Shown in pieces: positions 15,578-25,400 of a stretch of DNA of 27,336 nt. The notes under the pieces were generated by a model. The model was given only the letters and a program-made list of their open reading frames with translations. It made no database searches and had not been told where the DNA came from. Within the stretch, counting starts at the first letter, position 1. Every line of letters starts with the position of its first letter. This DNA comes from Bacteroidia bacterium (GTDB taxonomy: Bacteria > Bacteroidota > Bacteroidia > Bacteroidales > GCA-2748055). The stretch is from the NCBI GenBank assembly GCA_030596245.1, contig JAUVKN010000009.1, forward strand, positions 1-27,336. The letters are read 5' to 3'. The position numbers were made by a program, and so were the translations under genes.

Positions 15578-18121
15578 CTACCTGATCAGGATTATCTTAT
15601 GTGTAAGATCAGCATTATTTGAAGCTATATTTATATAATAGACCCCATCCTGAAGATCTGAAAGATCGATCTTCTTATTAATCCTGCCTGCTTCATTGTG
15701 ATAACTGTATATTTTGACAACCTGTCCGTAAGCATTGATCACTGCTAAATTCACTTCACCATTGGCACCATGAGGGATTTCAATGTGGATCAATCCATTC
15801 GTTGGATTGGGATAGATATTGAAAGCCTGGGTTTGATCCTCGGGGACTGTAAGTGAGGGAGTAAAAACTGGAGTCAGGGTGGTGTTTATGATTCCTGTAT
15901 AGGTTATATCTGGATTGGGATCATCAATTTCTACCCATCTATTGAAAGAATAGCCTTCGTCCGGAACAGCCGAAAGCTTTATGGGAATGTTCTTAAAATA
16001 GACATTGCTGAATTGGAAAGGAAGCTGCATTTGATTGCTGTGTATTAATACAGTTCCATGGCTGTTCCGGTGAAAATCCAGGTTCAATTCGTATGTTCCT
16101 TCCAGTCCGCAGTAACTGTTGATATGCTGAACCATGTATGAGGGGCGTTCAACAAAGAAGGATTTGTAATTCTGCTTGTTCTCCTCCCATTTTTCCCTTG
16201 AACCACCCATGCTTCTTCCCCAACCCAGTTCTGGAATGTTTTCTCCCCATAACTCAAGGTGCGGGTCCACATAGGGATCGAGTAGTTCCGCAATACTATC
16301 AGTGAACAGTGCCACTCGACCGGGATCAAAAATTAACTCCATGAAAGTACATATACGCTGCACAAATTCGCTTCTGAAATCCTCATTTTTAAGCAGTTTT
16401 CGCAGAAACAGTGTGCTGGCTTCAGAATTTGGCCAGGCATCGAACATGGGAATCGTGGCATGTTCCATGGAGTTGTATGATGGTTCAGTTTCAAAGTATG
16501 TTTCAAAATTAGCAGTCCCATCCGTATCAAATAACATCCATCGCCATTTACCTCCGTCGCGCGGTCTCCATATGGCATTATTGATGGCGGGCCAGTCATA
16601 GTTCGCCAGGTAGATCTCAGCAATGTGATAATTGATGTACTCATTCATATCAATTTGCCCCTCAACAAACTGGTAATTCTCAGGGAGTGACAGGTCATGG
16701 GTTTCAATGAAGGTATACAGCTCCTGAAATGCAGAGTCGCTCCCCACTTTGATCTCACTCCAGTTGGAGAATGGATTCTTGATCATATCGATCTCCTCCT
16801 CCTTGAATCCATGATGGGAAAAGATGTAGTCTTCATTGAAATGCTCCCTTAATTCATAGATTCCCCAGAACATTCCGTTTAAGTAAAGTGCGGCCGGTCT
16901 GTAATCCATCAGGTCAAGATCTACCATATCCCGTAATAACATTTGATTCAGGCCATCCCGGAACATCATGGATTGAAAATCATCACCGGCATTCCGGATT
17001 TTGATCCGGTAGTACCTGTTGATTTCATTTCCGGGAAATACCGGGAAATCAATAGTTGGATCCCCGTACCTTTCCCTGAAAAAAAGGTTGAATCCCTTCA
17101 TATTTAATCCGCGTGAACATCCTCCCCCGATCTTTATCCCTGTATTGGCTCGAAAGGCAAGAGTGCCATTGGGTTCAAACATGCTGATACGCCCCCTTTT
17201 CTCCCAATCCCGGTTCCAGTTTGCCTCGTAGTTTACACAGTACCCGGTGATGCCATTGCTCCCTTTCACATAGATCCCGTATTGATCATCAAACAGATCT
17301 TTTCCGGCCAGTTCCAGTGATAGGATGGGTAATTCCCCTTTTGGCCTGGCAATGAATGATTCTCTGGAGGCAGCTCCTGAAAATCCTGGCAGGAATGCCT
17401 TTGCTGTAATCTGTAAGGTTGTGTCAGTGCTGAAACTACCGGTATAGAGGATGGATGACTCTGTGGGATCTGACCCATCGTTGGTATAAAAAACCTGAGA
17501 CATTGGGTCAGGCGCTGATATGGAAATGACCTGGGATATTTCAAAAACTCCCCCGGGCGGTTCAATCACAGGTGCGGATAGATACAATCCGGCATTATCA
17601 TTGGAAGATCGCGGTGTCGCTTCACCCAGCAAGACAAGATCGCCCTGACCGTCATGCCTCCTGCCAAATGTGGCACCAGCGGGAACAGCACCAAATGATA
17701 TTGAATCCAGCCATAGCACTTCATTGTTGATAAGTTGAACCATGCCAATCTGCTCCCCGCCTGATTTTAGTTTAAAAGAGGCATGCAATACACCCTGTTC
17801 CTCATCTCCATCCATCCAGATGGTGAAATATCCACCAGCTGGCAGGAGAAACGGACCGATCAATTGCCATTTAAGCGGATTAAGGAAGTCATCTGTAAAG
17901 TAAATATCATCAAGATAGAGAGAGAGGCTGTCACCATTATACAATTCGATCCAGTCATCAGTCTCTTCAAACTCATCTTCGAAAGTATCGTTAATCGGGG
18001 CAATTTCATTGATACAGAGGTTGGAATAGTCCGATTCCAGGGCTGTAGAATTAGAGATTATGTGCTGTGCATCTAAACAGTGGAATATCATGGTAAATAT
18101 AAACAGCAGAACATATCTCAT
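15578..18121 (-). CDS. CotH-kinase family protein with lamin-tail domain and T9SS tail
   Basis: The protein has 847 residues from the ATG at 18121, which starts a clean signal peptide (RYVLLFIFTMIFHCLDAQ). In order follow a lamin-tail domain (about 35-175, INEIAPIN, DDWIELYNG), a chitobiase/hexosaminidase C-terminal-like beta domain (about 183-255, YTNDGSDPTESS), a CotH-kinase-like domain (about 270-640, with YLNGMFWGIYELREHFNEDY and WMLFDTDGTANF), an InlB-type repeat (about 690-755) and a T9SS sorting domain (FNIYPNPTNG onward). CotH proteins of spore formers are atypical protein kinases; the role of secreted Bacteroidota relatives is unsettled. An ATG at 18169 is in frame but lies inside a hairpin and would put 16 residues before the signal. 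The gene sits 13 bases before the GH53-like gene. Confidence 0.82.
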   Translation of the reverse strand: MRYVLLFIFTMIFHCLDAQHIISNSTALESDYSNLCINEIAPINDTFEDEFEETDDWIELYNGDSLSLYLDDIYFTDDFLNPLKWQLIGPFLLPAGGYFTIWMDGDEEQGVLHASFKLKSGGEQIGMVQLINNEVLWLDSISFGAVPAGATFGRRHDGQGDLVLLGEATPRSSNDNAGLYLSAPVIEPPGGVFEISQVISISAPDPMSQVFYTNDGSDPTESSILYTGSFSTDTTLQITAKAFLPGFSGAASRESFIARPKGELPILSLELAGKDLFDDQYGIYVKGSNGITGYCVNYEANWNRDWEKRGRISMFEPNGTLAFRANTGIKIGGGCSRGLNMKGFNLFFRERYGDPTIDFPVFPGNEINRYYRIKIRNAGDDFQSMMFRDGLNQMLLRDMVDLDLMDYRPAALYLNGMFWGIYELREHFNEDYIFSHHGFKEEEIDMIKNPFSNWSEIKVGSDSAFQELYTFIETHDLSLPENYQFVEGQIDMNEYINYHIAEIYLANYDWPAINNAIWRPRDGGKWRWMLFDTDGTANFETYFETEPSYNSMEHATIPMFDAWPNSEASTLFLRKLLKNEDFRSEFVQRICTFMELIFDPGRVALFTDSIAELLDPYVDPHLELWGENIPELGWGRSMGGSREKWEENKQNYKSFFVERPSYMVQHINSYCGLEGTYELNLDFHRNSHGTVLIHSNQMQLPFQFSNVYFKNIPIKLSAVPDEGYSFNRWVEIDDPNPDITYTGIINTTLTPVFTPSLTVPEDQTQAFNIYPNPTNGLIHIEIPHGANGEVNLAVINAYGQVVKIYSYHNEAGRINKKIDLSDLQDGVYYINIASNNADLTHKIILIR

Positions 18122-18151
18122 GTTATGAGAATTAATCAATGTATGAAGTGA

Positions 18152-18204
18152 AAAGAATAGCCCATACACTCTTTTCAGGGAGGGTGTATCATGGGCTATT
18201 CTTT
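18152..18204 (-). terminator. strong intercistronic hairpin, possible partial terminator
   Basis: Bases 18152-18163 pair perfectly with 18193-18204 (12 pairs, core AATAGCCC/GGGCTATT). After a three-base bulge, 18164-18169 pair with 18184-18189 (six pairs). On the transcribed minus strand the stem is followed by TTTTCACTTC, a modest U-rich tail. It lies 15 bases after the stop of the PKD-domain gene and before the CotH gene, between the binding and enzyme parts of the locus. It could be an attenuator, a processing site or a 3'-stabilising element. Confidence 0.6.
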
Positions 18205-18218
18205 AATTCAATCAGATC

Positions 18219-19811
18219 TTATTTGATCTGTACTTTATGATTGACTACACCCTGGTCGGTGGTCAGTGATATGATATATAGTCCAGGTGTCAGTTCTTCC
18301 ACGTTTACCCGGGTAATATCATTACCTGCCACTGACTTCTTAAGTGAACCTAAGATTGAATAGATGTTCACACGGGAAACAGCTCTATCACTATTCAAGT
18401 GCAGAACAGTGCTGGCAGGATTCGGGTAGATGGTCAGGCCATTCAATCTGTCGGAAGATACACCAGAAGTAACCTCCTTGACAAGCGATACGAACTCTAT
18501 CTCACACCATCCGTCGTCGTTGCCATCATCGTATGCAACATTATCAAATTCAATAATCAGCTTTTTACCGGCAAGCCCTGCCAGTGCCGGAATAGCCGTG
18601 GTCTGCTTAAAAACGGCATAAGCTGAAGTATTGATTCCGCCGGGAGGATCGATGCCCATTAAATTTTCTGCACTGGCAATCTCTGTTCTTAAAGAAGAGT
18701 CTGCCTCTGATACGCTGACAATAGTATTCACTGAATGAGAATTCCATGAACTCCGGGCAGAGAATGTCAACGAATAGGTGACATCTACATTTTCGAGCAC
18801 ATCTACAACCTGGTACAGGGTGGGATCGAAGGAAGCCAGTGTGACCATGGGTCCCCAGATACCTCCGCTAAGAGAATCTCTGAGCTCATCAATATTCCAG
18901 TGCATCACATCTTTAAGGCTGGTGGAAGCGGGATCAGATCCAGGCACCCGCTCTGAGAAATCACCATTCCTGATCAGTTCACCAGCAGGAGTTACTGTTA
19001 CATTTGTAAGCACTGTATCAGAATTGACTTCCCCGTCATTGACGTATAACGCAAAGGAGTAAAATGATAATTCAGTTACATCAGGAGCAGTAAAGGTAGG
19101 ATCCACGGCATTGACATCCGAGAGTACAATGCCCGGGAAAGTACTGATCCAGTTATAGGTCAGTGGGTCATCATCCGGATCTGAACTTCCGGAGCCGTCA
19201 AGTGTCACCAGGTCTCCTCCCTCCACTGTCTGATCAGGCCCGGCATTGGCTGATGGGGGATTGTTGACACCAGGGAGCCTTTTTATCATCGCTATATCGT
19301 CAAAATTGGTCCAGGCCCCACCATCTACGACATTAAGCACTGTACAAGTGAATTCAACAATGAGATTTTTACCCACATAAGCAGAATTTTCCGAGAAGCC
19401 AAAAGAGAGTGCCATGTCGTCAACTCCTATCTCAAGGGTATCGGTCACCAGAGTGGTGCGTATGGAGGTGTCGGCATCAGAGGTGCTTGCAACAACCACA
19501 ACCTTACCTGTGTTCCAGCTATCCCCTGCCCAGAAGGTAAGATCATAGAGCACTGAATCGATTGAAATGACATCTACAACCTGGTACATGGTAGTAGAAT
19601 CGTCTGAAGTAAGGGTGACGTGCCTGTCAAGTGCATCTCCCCACCAGCCGGATCCCGGAGCATCCTTGTCCATATGCCAATCAGCAAGACCAGCGATGGT
19701 TTCCACACCATCCTCTCCCAGTTCGAAACCGCCATTTTTGATAACGTCCTCCTGTCCATATATCATAAGAACGGAAAACAAAACGATGAATGAAGTAAAT
19801 ACTTTTTTCAT
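18219..19811 (-). CDS. secreted PKD/galactose-binding-like protein with T9SS tail
   Basis: The 530-residue product has a signal peptide (KKVFTSFIVLFSVLMIYGQ) and no recognisable catalytic motif. It contains a jellyroll like carbohydrate-binding modules (about 21-178, opening VIKNGGFELGEDG and closing FDDIAMIK), a PKD/REJ-type Ig domain (about 183-276, NAGPDQTVEGG, DGSGSSDPDDDPLTYNW), a second related jellyroll (about 278-445, LIRNGDFSERVPG, MYQVVDV/LYQVVDV shared by both) and a T9SS type A sorting domain (about 457-530, LTIYPNPASTVL). The layout suggests a surface-displayed glycan-binding protein. The similar opening of the C-terminal half of the lipoprotein encoded just upstream supports a common ligand type. 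It lies 61 bases after that gene and just before the hairpin. Confidence 0.8.
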   Translation of the reverse strand: MKKVFTSFIVLFSVLMIYGQEDVIKNGGFELGEDGVETIAGLADWHMDKDAPGSGWWGDALDRHVTLTSDDSTTMYQVVDVISIDSVLYDLTFWAGDSWNTGKVVVVASTSDADTSIRTTLVTDTLEIGVDDMALSFGFSENSAYVGKNLIVEFTCTVLNVVDGGAWTNFDDIAMIKRLPGVNNPPSANAGPDQTVEGGDLVTLDGSGSSDPDDDPLTYNWISTFPGIVLSDVNAVDPTFTAPDVTELSFYSFALYVNDGEVNSDTVLTNVTVTPAGELIRNGDFSERVPGSDPASTSLKDVMHWNIDELRDSLSGGIWGPMVTLASFDPTLYQVVDVLENVDVTYSLTFSARSSWNSHSVNTIVSVSEADSSLRTEIASAENLMGIDPPGGINTSAYAVFKQTTAIPALAGLAGKKLIIEFDNVAYDDGNDDGWCEIEFVSLVKEVTSGVSSDRLNGLTIYPNPASTVLHLNSDRAVSRVNIYSILGSLKKSVAGNDITRVNVEELTPGLYIISLTTDQGVVNHKVQIK

Positions 19812-19872
19812 AATACAAGTTTTTGGTTAATAATAGATTTTCTTAGTTATACTATTTCATTGAATTTTACGG

Positions 19873-21003
19873 TTATAATTTTCTGTAGAGTCTGATGTTG
19901 TCGATAGCAACAAAACTCTCCGCCCATATGGGTTCCTCTGCATTCCATGTATGCCGTTGCTCAAAATCTATGGCCACTTTCTTACCAATGGCAGTTGAAA
20001 CAGCATCAATGGTAATGGATTGACTCAATTGCAAAAATCCTCCCGGTTCAATGCCCAGTGTGTCATATGATTCACTGAGAATAGAAGCGAAATTATAATC
20101 TCCCTCCTCTTCTTCGAAGACGATAATCCTGGCCAGAATGATTGTGGGATATTTCTTACCCTGCCAGTCAGGGTTATTGGATAACAGGGATACTTCGAAC
20201 TCCAGGGTGTAGTCTGCATTGGGATGGATCATCTCGTTCACAGGTTGATATATTCTCTGGGTATAGGATCCGATCTTTGCCACATACGCTCCTTCCGGGG
20301 CAGTCTCCATTTTGGTAATGGAGGCCAGTGGGGCCCACTCTTCAGGAGTACCGTAGACACTCCATCCATCAACATTTCCAAAATCTTCTGTTTCATATCC
20401 TGGAATTTCAAAACCGGGATTGATTAATGCAGTGGTTGCACGTCCAATGATCTCACCATTGAAAAAGTAAATGGCATTATTCAGATCCAATGTTCCCTGG
20501 TCAAGCTTGCGCTGGGTCAGATCGCCCAAAGCCACCAGCCCCCTTGCATCATCAATGGCATCCTGAAGCAAGGATTTGTTTCCGGGTTTTACATCACCTT
20601 CCGCATCCCCCTCTTCTGTGTTTGAGTAAACAATTTCTGCATAATCAATCAGCTCCTGGAAGGAGGAGCGAAAGGGGACCATCTGATCAAAGAAATCTTC
20701 ACTGGCTTCCAGCAATAATGTATAAGCGTTGTCTACTTCCTCTTGAACAGGGGCATCATTTTCATCTACCAACCGGGCATTGTCAATGATACCCTGGTAG
20801 GTTTGTTTGGATCCTGGATTGTATTCTCCCTCTGCAGTTCCTTCAAGTGTTGAATTGAGGAAATTTGTGGCCCTGTTAATCTCATAGGTGAGGTAATTCT
20901 TGAAAACAATATGTGAATAATCCTCTTTTTCTTCACATGCGCAAAGCATGGACATTACCATCAAAGCAATGAGTGGCAGGGTAGTATTTATTTTTGTTTT
21001 CAT
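19873..21003 (-). CDS. SusCD-associated lipoprotein, probable surface glycan-binding protein
   Basis: From the ATG at 21003 the product has 376 residues and a lipoprotein signal ending LCAC (cysteine 23). Two related helical repeats (about 35-107 and 111-186) share the pattern A-x2-x-L, EGxAEGxxxPGxKxxxQxxIDxAR, with YNPGSKQTYQGIIDNAR and VKPGNKSLLQDAIDDAR as matching blocks; this resembles FIVAR/DUF4972-type modules of Bacteroidota lipoproteins. The C-terminal half (about 194-376) is a galactose-binding-like sandwich (LINPGFEIPGYE ... FVAIDNIRLYRK). Position right after susD is where surface glycan-binding proteins are encoded, so capture of glycan at the cell surface is the likely job. An in-frame ATG at 21072 would overlap susD and bury the signal peptide; it was rejected. 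Confidence 0.78.
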   Translation of the reverse strand: MKTKINTTLPLIALMVMSMLCACEEKEDYSHIVFKNYLTYEINRATNFLNSTLEGTAEGEYNPGSKQTYQGIIDNARLVDENDAPVQEEVDNAYTLLLEASEDFFDQMVPFRSSFQELIDYAEIVYSNTEEGDAEGDVKPGNKSLLQDAIDDARGLVALGDLTQRKLDQGTLDLNNAIYFFNGEIIGRATTALINPGFEIPGYETEDFGNVDGWSVYGTPEEWAPLASITKMETAPEGAYVAKIGSYTQRIYQPVNEMIHPNADYTLEFEVSLLSNNPDWQGKKYPTIILARIIVFEEEEGDYNFASILSESYDTLGIEPGGFLQLSQSITIDAVSTAIGKKVAIDFEQRHTWNAEEPIWAESFVAIDNIRLYRKL

Positions 21004-21025
21004 TTTCCGAACATATTTTTTCAGA

Positions 21026-22474
21026 TTAGAAACCTGGATTCTGTGTGAGTCCGGGATTTGATGCAATTGCACTTGAAGGCAATGGCAGCAACAGGTATCG
21101 TTCCGCTGTGACTGCTTCCCAATCGGCCGACTGGGATTTGATATACGCGATCAGGTTGTCATAATCCATCCTGATCATGTCCCGTTTGGCATGTCCCTCA
21201 AAATATAGTTCCCACCTTCGTTCATTGTGAATATGGTTTAGCAATGAAACAGAAGTGTAACCGGCCGGATCAAGATTTTGTAATCCTGCACGTGATCTCA
21301 CTTTGTTGACTTCATTTACAGAGCCAGTCAGATCATCCATTTCAGCAAGAGCTTCTGCGCGCATGAGGATCACATCCGCATACCTCAGCAAAGGATAGTC
21401 GGTTCCCGAATTGAAACCTTCTGTGGAAGGATCTGGTGGATATTTCAAAAGCATGATGGGATCAGCTGTCCCATCGGTGGAACTGAACAGTCCCTCTTTT
21501 CTTTTGTCCCCGTTTTCAAATGAGTTAAAGAAATTTGTAGTGACCCTGATATCACCGTTCCAGTCATAATAGATATCGTAATCTGTGATCTCAGGAGCTC
21601 TCCACAGATATACCTGCAACACATTGGCATCTACTACCGGACTTGTACCGGCAATAAACGGCAGAACCCATATCACCTCTTTATTATTGAACCCTTCATG
21701 TCCAAGGGCGAATATATCCATGTAGTCTGGCTCTAAAGAATACTCCCCGGAACTGATCACCTCCTGGGCCATAGCTGCACAACCGGCCCATTTTCCCTGC
21801 TGCAGGTAACTTCTGGCCAGCAATGAACGCGCTGCCCCTTTCGTGAGTCTTCCATAATCCGTTTCGCCCATGGAAATCAGAGTCGATTTTTCAGGCAACA
21901 TTTCAATTGCCTTAGTCAGATCAGCCTCGATTAAAAGATAATTACTCTCCACACTCTGACGGGGTATTTCCATTGGAGTTTCTGTGGAAGTAGTTATCTC
22001 CGGCATGCCACCGAACCAATTGACCAGGTAGAAATATACCATGGCCCTGATTGCATATGCTTCACCGGTTATCCTGGTTTTGACGGTTTCATCAATGTCC
22101 ATTTCAGGCACCCTGTCCAGTACTGTATTGGCATAATTGATGCTCCGCCAGAAACTGGGCCAGAGACCCCAGTCCACAAAATCGGGAGTTGTACCAGACC
22201 AACCGGTGTAGGACTGGTAATCGAGTGTGGCAAAATATCCTCCCGTGGCGATGTTTGTGCCCATATCTTCTACACAAAACTGCCAGAAGGATAATCCTTC
22301 CCAACCTCCACGTGTGGAGGCGTAGGCTGCTTTTATAGCAGTTACTGCATCCTCTTCTGTGTTCCAGTAGTCTCCATCTGCTATCTGCCCGTAAATTTTC
22401 TCTTCAAGGACGGATTCACAACTCATGGCTATTGAAAGCAACAGAATCGAAATAAATAGTGTCAGGTATTTCAT
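21026..22474 (-). CDS. susD: SusD/RagB-family glycan-binding lipoprotein
   Basis: The 482-residue protein has a lipoprotein signal (LFISILLLSIAMSC, cysteine 19) and the alpha-helical SusD fold. Family features include the early segment DGDYWNTEEDAVTAIKAAYAS, FLVNWFGG-like YFYLVNWFGGMPEI, ADVILMRAEALAEM, VRSRAGL and the closing block NERRWELYFEGHAKRDMIR. SusD-like proteins form the lid over the SusC channel on the outer face of the outer membrane and bind incoming oligosaccharides. It is a little shorter than many family members but complete, and lies 17 bases after susC. Specificity cannot be read from the sequence. Confidence 0.95.
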   Translation of the reverse strand: MKYLTLFISILLLSIAMSCESVLEEKIYGQIADGDYWNTEEDAVTAIKAAYASTRGGWEGLSFWQFCVEDMGTNIATGGYFATLDYQSYTGWSGTTPDFVDWGLWPSFWRSINYANTVLDRVPEMDIDETVKTRITGEAYAIRAMVYFYLVNWFGGMPEITTSTETPMEIPRQSVESNYLLIEADLTKAIEMLPEKSTLISMGETDYGRLTKGAARSLLARSYLQQGKWAGCAAMAQEVISSGEYSLEPDYMDIFALGHEGFNNKEVIWVLPFIAGTSPVVDANVLQVYLWRAPEITDYDIYYDWNGDIRVTTNFFNSFENGDKRKEGLFSSTDGTADPIMLLKYPPDPSTEGFNSGTDYPLLRYADVILMRAEALAEMDDLTGSVNEVNKVRSRAGLQNLDPAGYTSVSLLNHIHNERRWELYFEGHAKRDMIRMDYDNLIAYIKSQSADWEAVTAERYLLLPLPSSAIASNPGLTQNPGF

Positions 22475-22491
22475 TTTAATCTTATTTGCGA

Positions 22492-25400
22492 TTAGAAAGA
22501 AGCATTCAATCCAATGGTGAATACCCGTGAAAAGGGCATTAAATTATAGTCTGCATCTGTGGCCCATACATCAGGATTGATACCTGAATACTTTGTCAGG
22601 GTAAACAGATTTGATGCACTGGTATATATCCTCAGGTTTTTAATTGCTTTGTCATTATCGAAATATAATTTATATGTCAGGGTTATATCGCGAAGTCTCA
22701 GAAATGAACCATCTTCAATGCTCCAGTCACTTCTCACAAGTTTCTCGTCCAGGTTTTTAGTAAGAGAAGGTACTTCATTTGTAGGATTAGATGAGGTCCA
22801 CCTGTTAAGTGCCATAGGTTTTTTGTTATTTCCGTAATGGTGACTGGGGAAGGTAAAGGTGGCCTTATTAATATTTACAATGGTCTTATCAATGACACCG
22901 TCGATGAAAAACGAAAGTTCAAAATTCTTATAATTCAACTGACTGCTAAATCCTCCTGTGATTCTTGGATTGGCATCACCCAGGAATACCCTGTCGTGTT
23001 CTGTGATCTTCCCGTCTGGTCCGGGAATAGCCTCACCATCCTCTCCGATCCCATTGTTATCGGCAAATTTCGGATCACCCGGAGCAGCGTTGTATGAGGC
23101 CGCTTCGTCGGCTTCATCCTTCTGCCAGATCCCAATGAAATCGTATCCCCAGATGGCATTTAAAGGATAACCCTTCTGTTTGATCCCGGCATAACCATAA
23201 TTGGTTCTTTCTATCCATATATCCTTATCAAGGATTACATCCCCATCGAGATCAGTGATCTCATTTTTGTTATATGAGAACAGGAAGCCGGGCTTCCACT
23301 TCAATTCGTTGTTAAAAAAACTCAGAAACAGATCCAGTTTGGCTTCGATCCCACTGTTGAGCATAGCGCCTTTGTTTACAGTGATATTTGTGTATCCCAG
23401 CTCTTTAGGAACCTGCCTGTCAAGAATCAGGTCCTCATGATTGGTGGAATAGTAGTTAAGCTCCACATAGAATTTTGGACTCCCCGCTTCCAGTCCCAGA
23501 TTGAGGGTATAGGTATTCTCCCAGCGAAGATCCGGGTTGGGAATATAGGTGCTGCCCCAAACAATGGCATTGGAAATACCACTCCCTTCATATACTGGTC
23601 TGAAATCAAGCAGGTTTTGTGTTCTGAATCCTGGGATATTTGAATTCCCGGCAATTCCGTATCCTGCCCTGAGCTTCATGATGGAAAGGATTTGAACGTT
23701 GTCGGTAAAGTACTCCTCCTGGTCGATCCGGTAGGCAAGGCCGAAGGAGGGAAAATGCCCCCATTTGTTTTCCGCACCAAAGACTGTGGCACCGTCGAGC
23801 CGGTAATTGATGGTGACAAGGTATTTGCTCTTATAGTCATAGTTTATTCTTCCCAGTCCTGACATCACACGCTTCTCATACCAGTTGCTTCCCATTTGCC
23901 TTTCCAGAAGCCCGGCATCAATATTATAGTATCCGATATTGAGATATGGAAAATCAAGTGCAGAGGCCCAGTGTCCCCTGTTGCGAAAGTTCTGATAAGA
24001 CCCACCTGCCATGATGGAGAATTTATGGTGGTTGATCTGTTTAGTATAATGTAAGAAGTAGTCGGCAAAGATCTGCCTGCTTCCTGTAGAGGAGATGCTT
24101 GCCTCTGTCTCTTTTTGTGATTCCCAGAGTGGCTTAAATCTCTGGTAGAAGCTCTCATATTGATTTTGTGTGATACCCCCTTTTACGGAGGCCCTAAATC
24201 CATTAAAAAACTCATATTCTATTCCCCCGGAAATTCTGGTAGTGTTAGATTCAGAAAAATTTTCGATCGCTTCAGAAGGGAAGAGGGGATTATAATACCA
24301 GGAGGCATTGGATTCAAAAGCATGTGTGGACAGATTACCTTCCATATCATATATTGGGGAAGATGGAGAAAATCCCAGTGACCGCTCAAAGGAATTCTCA
24401 ACCAGGTTCCGATTTTCATTGGTATAATTCATATCCAGGTTAAAAGAGAATTTTTTGTAGTCATAAGCCAGTTTGGCCAGGGCATTGATCCGCTCATAAT
24501 CTGATGGACCAATGATTCCCTCTCCTCCATAATAGTTTACGGCTGCCCTGTATTTTACACCCTCTTTCACTCCCGAAAGGGCCAGGTTATGTTCCTGTGT
24601 TAAGTTTCCACTGTTAATGACCTCTTTCTGCCAGTTTGTGTTGGGAAGTGTATCCCAGGTCCCAAACGGATGTGGATATCCATCATCCGGCCCCCAGCTT
24701 CCCAGCTGCAAATCTGGATCGTGGGCCAGATCATAATAAAAACGTGCATATTGCTCCGCATTCATCATTTCAATAGTCCTGGCCACTGCCTGGCTGTAGA
24801 ACTTGGCGCCATAGTCGACCTGAATCCCTTGTTTATTTCCTTGTTTCGTTGTAATAATAATCACTCCATTAGCACCCCTGGATCCATAGATGGCTGTGGC
24901 AGAAGCATCCTTTAACACATCGATCTGCTCGATGTCGCTGGGATTGATGGTGTTGATATAGGAGGTATTGTCCATGGGGAACCCATCAATAACAATCAGC
25001 GGCTGACCAGCTTCACCTTCCTGGAATGAACTTGCACCCCTCAGGATAAACTCTGGAGTGGCCCCCGGATTCTGATTATGACTGCTGATGTACAATCCGG
25101 TTACCCGTCCCTGGAGCATCTGGGCTGCATTGGAGATACCAGATACATTAAGGTCTTTTGGTTTTACGGATGTTACTGATCCTGTCAGGTCACTCTTTTT
25201 TGCAGTCCCGTAACCAACCACTACCACCTCGTCCAGGTTTACCAGATCCTCATCCAAAATAATGGTCCGTTCGATGGTTCCGGAAACTCTAATCTCCTGT
25301 TTCATATATCCCACATATGAAACAACCAGCACAGGATCCCGGGTAGTCAGTTTGAGTGAGAACCTGCCATCCTGATCAGTGATTGTGCCATTTTGTGTAT

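Noticed and set aside
17025..17050. Repeated CCGGGAAAT pair as a structured element
   Set aside because: It lies in the conserved coding region of the CotH-family gene and is explained by its protein sequence (FPVFPGNEI).
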